From Phellopilus nigrolimitatus (taxonomy: Eukaryota > Basidiomycota > Agaricomycetes > Hymenochaetales > Hymenochaetaceae), in contig JAJOHG010000001.1 of the NCBI GenBank assembly GCA_021029095.1, positions 2,046,001-2,110,000 of the forward strand: a stretch of DNA of 64,000 bases. The letters run 5' to 3'. A program made the translations under genes and the position numbers. Shown piece by piece: positions 13,801 to 24,903 of this stretch; the first letter of the stretch is position 1, and each line of letters starts with the position of its first letter. Below the pieces are notes generated by a model. It did not search any database. It was not told where the DNA came from and was given only the letters and a program-made list of their open reading frames with translations.

Positions 13801-15299
13801 ACCTCGAGAGCTCGCAGACGGTTTTCTAAATACGGACTACTTTATCATGCTATTTCATTTACGTCCCATTCGGTTTTTCTGTTGAGAATCCATGTGTTGA
13901 TTGTGGATATCCAGGTGAAGAGTTGTGATGATTATAATTTTTTTTCGAAGATACCTTGTATTAGTTCTATTCGACTTTAGCTGTAAGCTGAATGTCCGTG
14001 GACATTGTTGGCATAGTAGTTGTATGCGCTTGTAATTTGATTTTACTAGTCACTTTCAGTTACGTATTCCTTTTGACCTGCGGTCAAATTCGATCCACTA
14101 ATATGCTTGCTTGTATCTTGGGATGTTATGGATTTATGGTTTGGCTACGCGAATTTGCCTGTGGACGCTGTCGAACGAGAATGACGGCAACGAGACTGAT
14201 GATGCTTAGGGGGCTTACAGTGCTAAGCACTCCATCTCGGTTACCCTCATTTGGGATGAGTACGTCCAGGTCGTTGAGGAAACGTTGTCATATATTCTCC
14301 GTTAACGTAGGTCATGAGTGATATGACGAATCCGTATTTCGTCATTTGCGGAGGCAAATCGCAGCGCGACATTCACACTTCGCTCGATTCAACTGAACGA
14401 AATTGATCGACGCTAGATCTGCATGCATAAACACGAGACAATAACGCGTCAAGATAAATTCTCGTGCTTCTTCACGTCGCAAATAGGAGTACTGCTGGAA
14501 TTTCGGTAACGCAGAAACTGTTTCGGAGATACCGACAAATCGCGTAGACCGTTAGACAGCCTGCATGTAAGCTGATCGTTTGTACCTTGTTATCTATCGC
14601 GTTTGTTCACGGCCCACCACAGCCAACGCGACCAACGGACACTCTGTGCGCGACTGCTGACGACCACGTCCCTTGTATTTCAAAAAGTACCGTACTACTA
14701 GATAATATCAAGGTGCTGAAAGTGATTGCGCAAAAAGGTAATATATGTTGATTTTGGAAGTGCTTAGCCTGCTTACCTCTGCTAAGCGTCCATATTTCAA
14801 ATTCGCAAGACTAGAATAAGAGTGCGTAAGTGGTCTCGTGTATATCAGGTCGGCTAAGCTGAAGATAGGTTTGCTTATGGGAAGCTAAACTTCAAAGTTT
14901 GTGAATGATATTCTCACACGTATGGGATCGTTTCTGAAGTGAATTAACTAACTTACTCTCGTTCGCCATTTTTTTCTTTGATCTTCAATATTGTGACTCA
15001 TAGATTTCCTGCGGCCGAAAGACTCGTTAACTACCTCGAAGCCCGCGTCAAAAACCAAATTTTAAGTATAAGGGTGATGGCTGACAATTACGAGTCAACC
15101 GTGTTCAGATTGAAAACCCCTAGCTACCGGAACTCCGTAGGGGACCTAGTACATATATGACACCTCTACGTGTAGTGTCAGAGTATTGACAAGTGATTTG
15201 GAAGCTTGAAGTCTTGGGAGCTAGAGTTATTTAGGAATGCTTACCACCCTTCCGTCTTCCGAGATAGTCTATTATATTACGACTACTGAGGAGCAAGCG
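13801..15299. other. 1.5-kb convergent spacer with CTAAGC-type repeats, no clear gene
   Basis: This lies between the 3' ends of the RhoGAP gene and the MFS gene, which is long for a convergent gap in this gene-dense DNA. The longest frame (13992-14321 +, 109 codons) has hydrophobic patches but no motif, splice support or neighbours in frame. Near-palindromic GCTTAG/CTAAGC blocks at about 14204-14232, 14761-14789 and 14846-14893 suggest decayed repetitive DNA. Confidence 0.5.
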
Positions 15300-17546
15300 T
15301 TACACCTCTGGAGCACTTGCAGAAGCGACGCCACAACGCATTAATCTCGATGCCAGAGGCCGTTCACCTGCGTAAAAAATGCTGACAACGCAGCAAAGGA
15401 AAAGTAAGCCTGAGCCATAACTGAGCATGATCGCCCATCCTTGCTGCACGTGCGAATACACTAGCCCTGCCGTGATTGGCCCAACTGAACGTGAGCAGAG
15501 TCAAATTCTCATGATGTAAGGAAGGGGTGGTGGAAAATACCTGCCGAGCCTACTCCAAATGCAAGATTAAAGAATCCATAGATATGAGCGACTAGTGTGT
15601 TGTCAGAATGAATGAAAATTCTCTAGGAAATTCATTAATATATTTTCGCTTACAGCCGATTCCGTCCACCTTCCGCACAATTGAGGCAAGCTCCGAAATC
15701 AATGGTGAGACAAGTGCCCCCATCATGAAATCTGTAAGACCATATAAAAATGAGTGTTTATCGAATCGAAAAACTGCATTTTTTAACGCACTAGATAACG
15801 CAAAGCAAACGATGAAGAAAGCGAGATGCCCCCTTACAATCATTAAAGCATACCATGGAATTGTCAACGCTAAACAGGATCCGGTTATCCACTCCACGCC
15901 AAACCGGTCGGACATCCAACCGGAAATCGGGGAAGCTGGAATCAGAAATCAGAAGATTACACTGGTTACCGAAAGTGTGAATGGAGCGGTACTAACAGAA
16001 TATTGCAGCAATAGCACTCGCCAACATAACAATACCAACTTTTGCGGAATCTAAGCCATACAGGTCCTGCATCCGTAATGCCAGAGTAGGCTCCAAACCA
16101 CTGTATACGATCCTTGATATCTCGCCGCGTCACATTGAGAATCAAGAGTAGTATAGCGGATACTAACCCGTAAATGAAAACACTGAACAACGCAACAAGG
16201 GTCCGTGAAGATGTGAGCATGAACTTCCAAACTTCAAGCTCTGATTTCTTCTGAGATCGAGCGTCATTAATCACCGACGGGAGTCCACCATGCGACTCCT
16301 GTCCGCCTGCTTCAGAAGCCTCTCTGGCTTCGTTCAAGTTTGCCTCGGCCTTCCGCTCGGTGGAAGGAATACCAGTAGTAGCAGGCGCTTCGGTGTGTTA
16401 TTACTGTTGTGTTTCGAAAGGCAGGTGGGAACATACTTCCGGTATTTCCTGGAAACGCAGGGTCGTGTCCCCACTTGAGTGCGTCCTTCCTTTCTATGAC
16501 GAGAATCCTGCCGAGGAAGTCCAATGTCGCGAAGATGATGCCAAAAATAAAGGGTGCCCGGAACCCAAAACGATCGTAAAGCGCACCCCCGATCGGTGGT
16601 GCAGCTAATATTCTGCAAGAAAAGTTCGGTACTACACCTGCATTCTTATAACGGGATGATTACAAACCCGACAGTAAAACCCGACATCGCCAATCCGAGT
16701 TGTTCTACAATCCATATCATCAACCAATAATTCGGGAGAAACGTCAAAATCGAAAAAAAAGAATATTATAATACTGACGGCCAAGTCTTTCTGGTGGTAC
16801 CGTGTCACCTCTGCCGAAAATACACATTGAGAATCAAGAGATGACAGCACGGATTCGAAGGATGCTGACAGCAATGCCAAACCGATGACCCAAATCACGG
16901 AAGAACCGATACCCTGCAAGAATCGAGCGGCAACCATGACTGCGTAGTTGGGTGCCTCCATGAACATGACCAAGAAGCCCATGATACCTAGTAGACCCCA
17001 GAGCAGAGGCGATGACCGCACATAGTACCTTTCGGAAAACCAAGACAATATCGGCGAAACTGGTGATTACACGTCGAATAAGAACTTGTGGTGATATTAT
17101 CTGTGTCAGAAACGAACATATCACCAAACCCACGGACTAGAACATAATTGAGCACGTTCAAAACAGCGCAAGGATAGAAGGACCGACATAGGAAAAAAGC
17201 AGCCACGCAGTGAGAGCTGATACTGAAGAATATCCAAGCTTCTCGAGTTGAAAAGGAAGGACGGGAATGATGACAGAGTAGATCAATAAATCGGTCATGA
17301 CGCCTAAGGATTGATCATCTCAAAATTTCTTTCGTGGCTTTCGTGGCTTTTTCTCACCGTATCCAACGACTATAAAACATAATCAGAAAATGCGGTTGGT
17401 TTGTTAGAACGAGTTATATCATACCCAGAGTTACAAACCAGACAGAAGACCGCCATTTAAGACCTCGAGGCCTACTTTGATTTTGGGGATGCAGTGCAGT
17501 CTATTCATCTGAGACAGAACACCTGAGGAATGGTCCGTGTCAATCA
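15300..17546 (-). CDS. Major facilitator superfamily transporter (DHA1/vesicular amine-like)
   Basis: Twelve-helix secondary transporter, cut by about ten short introns. The spliced product reads 'WRSSVWFVTLG', 'TDLLIYSVIIPVLPFQLE', 'FSYVGPSIL', 'LGLAMSGFTVGF', 'APPIGGALYDRFGF', 'SGWMSDRFGVEWITG' and ends 'VASASAPEV' at 15300. The DRFG and DRFGV motifs between helices, and the SGFTVGF...PPIGG pattern, match fungal DHA1 members related to SLC18 vesicular amine transporters. All later exons join in frame. The first exon is not settled: the ATG at 17546 is in a different frame from the exon with 'WRSSVWF', with an in-frame stop just upstream of it, so a small 5' exon or another start must exist. 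The substrate is unknown. Confidence 0.8.
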
Positions 17547-17965
17547 TGAAAGGAAAACACAGCAGTACGAAGCTTAAGTTCAAGGGGGCTCGAAAAACTC
17601 CTCAATCGATCCGGTGTATGTACTTTTGAGCTCAAGCCTGATTCTGAAAGTTCATGGTGCAGATCCGGAGGATTGGTTCTTTAGATACGTGGGATCAACG
17701 GAGAATTCGAACCGGAAGTCGCGATTACCTTGTCGGTGCCTTTGACAAAGGCCACTGGATGTATTTGCTGTACAACAGGGATAGATCCCCGATAATGACG
17801 AAAGGTAAAATTATACAGGCTGTACAATACAAAAAATACAGGCGCATTTGATCACGTTCTTCATTTCCGTCAGACTACCCACTATGATCCCTCGCTGATT
17901 GAATCTACATACAAACGACCACGTTAAGGGGCACACACTTTGTACCCGCAGACCTCTGAAACGCT
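17547..17965. other. Spacer between PHO85 3' end and MFS 5' end
   Basis: About 420 bp with no supported gene. It should hold the 3' untranslated region of the kinase gene on its right and the promoter, and possibly the missing first exon, of the MFS gene on its left. Confidence 0.4.
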
Positions 17966-19479
17966 TCAGCTCGGATGTCCGTATGTCTGCGGAGCATATT
18001 GGGGAACGCCCTCGTATGCTGATTGGCCTTGGGCGTATGCCGCTTGCAACAGTTGACGCTGCGCCTGCACTTGTGCCTGCGCTTGAGCATGTGCACGGGC
18101 TTGGGCTTGAGCCTGAGCTTGGGCCTGGGCAGCAGCGTGTGTGGAGTGCGTGGAGTACATAGTCTGCATGGGCTGCACGAACTGAGGAGGCTGCTGTTGT
18201 ACCTGGCTCTGGAAAGGATAGTTATACATGGGCGGAGCCATTGCGCCTGCAGATACAGGGTTGCCTACTCCATACATGTTCGGAACAGTGCTTGTGAAGT
18301 ATGGGTGACTCAGGGCTTCTGCAGCAGTGAGCCGCTTAGTCGGATCGAACTGAAGAAGGCGATCGAGTAGATCGCAAGCTGTAACAAAATTATTTCTTGT
18401 ACAACTTATCATGAAGCAAAATCTCGTACCTTGCGGCGTAGCTTTTGGTATAATTTGTTGAAAAGGAATTTTAGGATATCTCGGGTATTGTTTCAAGGTA
18501 ATCTCCGGCTGAGCCTTGATTAGCGAATCATTAATCAATTGTCTTCGATTTAAACGTACAGAGTCTGTCGCGATTTTCTTCAGTGTCCTATCGTCCGGTG
18601 TCCCAACGATTCGCATGATATGAAGTAATTGGTCCTGGTTGTCTCGTCCACGGAAAAGCGGTACACCAGAAATCATCTCGGCAAATATACATCCACAGGA
18701 CCATACATCAATTGATGTGTTGTACGTCCTTGAACCAAGTAGTACGTCCGGTGCACGATACCAGAGTGTTACGACCTGTCAGATTTTTATAAACTGGGAC
18801 GAACAGGTAGCAAGATGTAAAATTTAACACCCACTTCGTTTGAAAATGTGTTAACGGGAACACCAAATGCTCTGGCCAAACCAAAGTCTCCTATTTTTAG
18901 CTCTCCTTTCTTGTTGATCAGAAGGTTCTGCGGCTTGAGATCACGATGCAAGACCCTGTTTTCGTGACAGAACGCAGTTCCTTTTAACAGTTGATACATG
19001 AAGCTTCGTACTGTAGCGGGATCAAGAGCGCCACGTTCGCCGTGTGTATCCATATACTTTTTCAAATCTTGTTCGCAGTATTCGAAAATGAGGACGAGCT
19101 TCGTTTCCGTATGTATAACGTCGTGAAGCCGGACAATGTTAACGTGTTTGAGCTCCTTCATGAGGGAGATTTCGCGAATAGCTGTGGAGGGAGTCCCTTC
19201 TTCCGCATCGAGGTGGATTTCTTTGAGAGCTACAATTTCATTGGTGGTCCTTGATCGTCCCTAGCAATATAAAACTGGTCAACATCCGTCGTAGATTTAT
19301 TCGGAAGCACCTCAACCTTATACACCGTCGCGTACGTCCCTTCGCCTGTCAGTACGACTTTATCAGCACTACAGTTGCTTTCTTCAAAATATTACATGCC
19401 TAGTTTTTCAAGCTGGAAGACTAACGATAAGCTAACTGTTTTCTGAAAGAGATCGCTGTCGTACCTGGATATAGTTCAT
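17966..19479 (-). CDS. PHO85: Pho85-type cyclin-dependent kinase
   Basis: Cyclin-dependent Ser/Thr kinase of nutrient and phosphate signalling. The start is built from tiny exons: 'MNYIQ' (19465-19479), 'LEKLG' (19400-19412) and 'EGTYATVYK' (19317-19345), which together give the usual glycine loop. The PSTAIRE helix follows ('[16 protein letters not shown]'), then '[11 protein letters not shown]', '[19 protein letters not shown]' and '[17 protein letters not shown]'. The T-loop sequence with NTFSNEV and the PSTAIRE form are typical of Pho85 rather than Cdk1. The C-terminus is extended beyond the kinase fold by a low-complexity Gln/Ala tail (alternating QA dipeptides, about 18030-18200) and ends 'TYGHPS'. 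The intron after exon 2 appears to start with GC rather than GT. The call is strong. Confidence 0.92.
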
Positions 19480-20381
19480 TGGGGTAGAAGATCCAAAGGG
19501 AGCCAGATTGACGAGTTACAGGATATGTCGAGAGGCCCTTATAACAGTTCTGACCTAGATCTGTTTTCAGGACAGTCACAATTCTAAAGAGAGTTCTGTC
19601 GTATTTAGTTCCGACAAGCACAGGCTTTAGGCTGTGGCAACGCGACGCGTGGCTCAATCTGCGTGCTCGGTCGAGCAGTTCTTAGCGACCAAAGCAAAGA
19701 GCTGAACAAAGAGTGTCAGGGCGTGCACAGACACGGATAGAGTGTTTGCGGCTCCTGGTAGGAACAACTCGACGAGAGCAGACGAGTGGTAGATGGGGAT
19801 CAAGTTCGAGTTGACCATCGCCGCGCTCAGCACGGAAGAGGCAAGAATGGTGACGTGACTTTCGTGACTATATGCGAACATTCCTTTGCCTTTGTTCATG
19901 TACGATGGGAAGCGGCATGGAGAATTCAGTCCCTGATTTACCAATCAGCCCTGACATGAAAACTGTTTGCGTTGAAGTGAAGATAGTTGCGAGATTTTTC
20001 TTTTTTGGGAGAATTAAAGACCGTGCTGAAGCGTGACGGGGAACGACTAAATGAATAAGAATTAGGACCCCGGGCACTATTCAGGCGTTTATCGTATAGT
20101 CATCTGTCTCAGAACAGTTGGAACTGTAGTCCTTGCACGTCGCAGGCCTATGGTATCCACGAAGTCTTTCAAATCCATGGAGTTAAGTTATCTTAAGAAT
20201 TGTGTTAATTGCCGCACTGAAACCCGATTATCAAATGAAAGACCCTGGGGAGGGTTGGTTTAAAAGGGATTCTTACATAGGAAGCAATTTTTTTAGCAAA
20301 GAAATTTTGTTAGTTGAGCAAGACGCGACTTCCGCAAAGCTTGTTCCCTGACATCCAGCTATTTCCCCTCCGTCGCCTTCT
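19480..20381. promoter_or_regulatory. Divergent spacer between PHO85 and UTP5
   Basis: About 900 bp between the two start codons, which are divergent. The only frame of note (19654-19944 -, 96 codons, hydrophobic) has no recognisable domain and I do not accept it as a gene. Promoters of both neighbours must lie here. Confidence 0.45.
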
Positions 20382-22958
20382 ATGTCAACCGCCCCTCAAA
20401 GATTGAAGAATCAGCGCGCTAAGGCTTCAAAATCCCGTCCGCCCGCGACCTCCACTATCTCCCAACCTGTCGTCGAAGATGCCTGGTCCTCTACAGTTTT
20501 ATCCGCTTTCTCCCCCGATGCCCAGCTCTTTGCCTTTCTTTCGTTAGCTATCGACAAGCACCGACTGCGCATATACGATGTCAATGCCAATCGGGCGATT
20601 GCAGAGCTCGTCGTGGATCGCGCTAGAGTAACATCTCTTGCATGGATACCATTTGATTCGAAAGACAAGCGTGCCTTGAAGGAAAAGGAGAGTTCGCCGA
20701 CCAAAAAGCGGAAAAAACTCGACCTTGCCTCTGGCAACTCTGAAGCAGCTGAATCCTCGCCAGCGGAAGTGCAAGCTGTTGCTCTTGGCCTCTCGGACGG
20801 AAGCGTGCAATTATTCTCTGCAGTTCATGGTAGCATTATCAGGACTCTGTCACATCCTGCAAGCAAATCGCCCGTGCTGGCTATGTCGAAGGGTAGTCAA
20901 GATGGCAAGCTCCAATCTCTTTGGACTTCATACGCAGATGGCGTTTTACTGTTATGGGATGTGCGAAAGGGAGAGGTTCTTATTAGCACGCAAAGTGAAG
21001 AGCGGGCACCTTACTCAGCTTTGGCCGTTTGCCCGGGGGCGGATGATGAACAAACACTTATTCTAACCGCTAACAATTCCATCCATCTCCTCTCCTCGTC
21101 GTCTGATCCTTCAGCAAGCGATCTATCCGACGCAGACACGATCAAAATGGTCTGCTCTTTCAGCGGTCATGCGTCCACGGTGAAGTCTCTTCATTGGGAC
21201 TCGTCGACCTCACCCGTCAACCGATTCTACTCTTCCGCGGAAGATGATAGATTCGTTTACATCTGGGAAACTTCCGACCTCGCTTCAAGTAAAGGCAGAA
21301 TGGTCGCATCTTGTCCCACGGATACAGATGTCCGTCAAATAGACGTCTCTGGTTCATTGGGAAAACGGAACCTCCTCTCTCTCTCGTCTTCTGGAAAAAT
21401 TACGCTCTCCCCAGTACCTGCAGAACTGAGCACGTCCTCCGGTACTAAGACCGCTTCAAAACAACAGGTCCCTACCCTGCTTCCTCGCACAACGATCGCA
21501 TTATCATCAAAAAAATCCGCTTCGGACGTCTGCATACTCGCTGCTGTATTTCTGTCTACCGAAGAGGGCCGCATACGAATTGCTTTTTTGAGTGGAGGAG
21601 CAAAGGTTGCGTTTGAGACAGTAGTAAGTTATTTTTACTAATATCGGGCGTTTGGTGATTTATGCCGGTTTTTATCAGGAATACCTTGATGCTACAGGCG
21701 AATATATCACGGAGTTGTCATTGCAGCCCAACGCTTCTGCATTTGGGCTCGTAAAGGAAGCAAATGCAGTTGGGGTATGCCTGCCATTTTGTGCATGATC
21801 TAGTTTTACTGATAGTTTCTGTAGATTGTCAGTCATCGTTATAACGAGTCTGCTAGCGTGAATATTGCTACGGGCACTCAAATTCCCAATGACCCGTCTC
21901 TTGATCCGCTTGTCGATCGCGAAGTTGAGGGCGCACTTGACGCTGATCTGGCGGAGCTCAGTCTTGGACAGCGTCTTGCTGCTCGTACCGACGCCACCGG
22001 TACCAACGGCATTATCCCGGGCCAACGTTCCTCCGGAAGTGACGCTGAGGATGATCAGGGACTGGCCAAACCAGAAAAGAAGCGAAAAACGCGCATTGCA
22101 GCCACGACGGTACCCGCGCACTCCCTCACGCGCACGCTCATTCAGGCACTGCATGCGGGCGATACAAGCCTACTCGAGGCATGTCTTGCACACTCTGACG
22201 AGGCACTTGTGCGAAACACCGTTGCGCGATTACCTCCGCAGCTCGCGGTTCCTCTACTCACAGCTTGTGTCGAGCGCCTTGGGCGAGGTGGACGTGGGAA
22301 CGGTGTAAAGGGACGCGGAGGAGGAGCGAGTGCTCAGAGAGGGATGGCTCTGGTCAAATGGGTGCGTGCTGTGCTGACAATTCATAGCGGGCATCTAATG
22401 ACGGTGAGTCGTGTCAGACTTGCAAATTCGCACCTAGTTCCTGACCTCTTCGTTGCACTCCCTTAGATGCCGGACCTCGTCGCACGACTTTCACATCTTC
22501 ATTCGACGCTTACGACGCGACTCACGCTTCAGGAACGCCTCCTGACACTAAGCGGTCGATTGGACCTCGTCCTTGCACAAGTCGAACTCCGTTCTTCCAA
22601 TGCTCCTGCACCATTGCCTGCCCGAAAAAAGAAAAACAGGAAACGCGGGAAAGCAAAAAAGGAGCCATTGAAGTACGTAGAGGGCGAGAGCTCCGATGAC
22701 GAGGAACAGATGCAAGTAGAAGTCGAAGGTGGCAAGGACGATGGCAGCGAAGATGATGGGGGGAGTGTAGAGGACGTTGAGCTAGGGGGGGACAGTGACG
22801 AAGAAAGCGACGATGATGAGGAGGAGGAAGAGAGTGACGAGGAGGAAGAGGAGGAAGACGACGACGAAGACGACGCCGACACCAATTTAATGAATGGATT
22901 CATTGACAACGAGGCAGAGGACTACGATGAAGACGAGTCGGAAGAGGATAGTGATTAG
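20382..22958 (+). CDS. UTP5: Utp5/WDR43-like small-subunit processome protein
   Basis: Nucleolar WD-repeat protein of the t-UTP subcomplex, needed for pre-18S rRNA transcription and processing. Exon 1 (20382-21623) encodes a divergent seven-blade propeller with recognisable blades such as 'GVLLLWDVRKGEVL' and 'RFVYIWETSD'. Exons 2-4 follow after introns with acceptors before 'EYLDATGEY', 'IVSHRYNE' and 'MPDLVARL'. The C-terminal half has the Utp12-type helical domain ('TRTLIQALHAGDTSLLEACL', 'PQLAVPLLTACVERL', 'LVKWVRAVLTIHSGHLM', 'RLSHLHSTL'), a Lys-rich stretch 'RKKKNRKRGKAKK', then a very acidic tail of Asp/Glu/Ser runs (about 22,700-22,950). About 800 residues, as expected for Utp5/WDR43. 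The processome protein Has1 is encoded elsewhere in the window. Confidence 0.85.
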
Positions 22959-23024
22959 AGGACTCGCTTTACATTAGTATTTACATATCTTATTCGATAC
23001 AGTTCGACACAAAAGATGGCAAGC

Positions 23025-24631
23025 TCATGACTGCGAACGCTTCTGGCGTTTCTGGCCTTTCGGTTGGATTTCTTTCTGTGGAGGCTTTCGTGTCTTATGC
23101 TGTGTCAAAGGAGAATTCCGGACTTTACGAAGACGCAAAGAAGGTACCTTTGAACGGGTCCGGACAATTTTCTCATCTTCGTCGGAGAGAGACGTGAGTT
23201 CACTGTCTTCATCGTCCTGATAGAGATTATGCATCACGTTTGTACAAGCTGCATGAAACTTAAGATACCTTTTGTTCAGTGTCCTTGCCTAAATCTTTGA
23301 CAACCACTAGACGTTGCAACTCTGCCACAAAGGCAGATGTTCGACCGCCGACAGTGATCCATTTGATTGTGGCTGGCTCGCCCGAGGACTATCATAATAG
23401 GCATATGTTCCGTCAGTACTTAGCTAATAATTCAGAGGGAAGAAAAGGACTAACTAGTTTCAACACAGCTGGCCCCTTCGCCTCCTTCTTGTTCTTACCT
23501 TTCCCCTAAATATGTATGTTGGCATGAGAAAAAGGATTAGCTTGAGATACAAACTCGACCATACCCAGCGGTGGACGAAAAGCCAGCTTTCAGGAAACCT
23601 GCTCGAGTCCGCATTCACAGATACAGCCGTCTGGCAAACATATATCGTCTTTTCATGGAGCATCGATAGTTGATATTCATTCAAAGTATGGCATTTTTGT
23701 TCCGGGTGAATTTGCGCGTGGTATAGTATTTCATCTGAAATCACAAATAAGGTAAGCATACTCGGGAAAGGCAGGCGAGACATATAGGCTGTACCAGCGA
23801 CCCAGTTTCCGACACCAGCACTGAAAGACTGGTCGAGTAGCAACGCCTTTATTGGACATGTGCGTTTCAATGTTAGTTTTGAAAACTCTTCTAAGGGTGG
23901 CATACACAGGATAGGATCAAAGCCGAGAGACGAGATGGGAGGCTCATTTACTGGCTCTCTGCAGAGCCGAATACGACCTAGACGACGCGCATCGACGAAT
24001 GCAATTTGTGTCTCAGACTCTGAGTTGTACTCGGCATCCGAGAGGTGAATGATGAACTTAGAAAAAGCAAGTGAGGACAATTAACGTGAAAGCTCTATCT
24101 TACAAGAAGTGCTAGGCACACACTTTATAAAACCGGGGAGGCCACACATTGTTGCCTTTCTTTGGTCCTTCTCTGTAGTATAAGGGCTCCTCCCCTTTCA
24201 CCTTTTGAAAGCAAGTCGGTAGAAGTGAGTCAGACGAAAACTGCCGAACAAACAAGATTGAATGCTTACAAAAATGTTTCCCGTCATACCGAAGTGTAGG
24301 ACAGGCATCCTCCCTTCCCCTTCTAGTTCAAGAAAGAATACCTTCCCATACCGCTTCACATCCTTCACTTTTCGATTCGTAATTTCATTTGCCTAGTCCG
24401 AGATGATAAAAAAGTTGTAGGGACCCATAGTAATGTTCAAACTCACGAATTCTGTGTGTGACAGTCCAGAATAAACGATGTTGTCCTCGGTCGTATCCAC
24501 CCGAGTGATATGTTTTCCCTGAGCATGTGTTTTGACGAACTTCGCAGCTCTGTCGACTTCTTACTCCATACATTTAAGAAACCACAAGGCGATAAAAGTC
24601 AGCCTTGGCACGTACCTGGTAGTTCTGGCAT
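23025..24631 (-). CDS. Formamidopyrimidine-DNA glycosylase (fungal Fpg/MutM type)
   Basis: Base-excision repair enzyme that removes oxidised purines and nicks the abasic site. A short first exon gives 'MPELP', followed after an intron by 'EVDRAAKFV'; thus Pro1 (Schiff-base nucleophile after Met removal) and Glu2 are present. Further motifs are 'KRYGKVFFLELEG' with the conserved Lys, 'LHFGMTG', 'DARRLGRIRL', and the helix-two-turn-helix 'GVGNWVADEILYHAQIHPEQ'. The bacterial C4 zinc finger is missing. In its place is 'TVGGRTSAFVAELQ', as in plant and fungal 'zincless finger' relatives. The C-terminal exon adds an acidic patch and a Lys/Arg-rich tail, a likely nuclear targeting or DNA-binding extension. 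About eight exons. It is divergent from the SYLF/SH3 gene with 272 bp between starts. Confidence 0.88.
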
Positions 24632-24903
24632 CCTAAAGGACCCAGCCAAATTTAGTCGCTAGTAAGTAAAACGGAGGCTTTTCACAAATGCGGCTTTGCA
24701 ATGTTAGATGAAGGTCGTGTTCAACTCTCCGGAGGGAAGAGGGATCGACGTCCCCATTGTAGTAAATTCGGATGACATCAGCTGTTTCGCATGACGGGGG
24801 CGGGCAACGACTCGGATGTGCTACTTGTGTTCGGGACGGCTGCTTGTGTAGCTTTGTAATTTGACCTCGCATCACCATCATCCTCTCGCACCATCTGCAG
24901 TGA

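Noticed and set aside
13992..14321. 109-codon hydrophobic frame after the RhoGAP gene
   Set aside because: No motif and no gene structure; lies in a repeat-containing convergent spacer.
17695..17715. B-box-like GGTTCGAATTC on the minus strand
   Set aside because: The flanks do not form a T stem or the rest of a tRNA.
19654..19944. 96-codon hydrophobic frame between PHO85 and UTP5
   Set aside because: Hydrophobic stretches but no recognisable family, and it occupies the shared promoter region.
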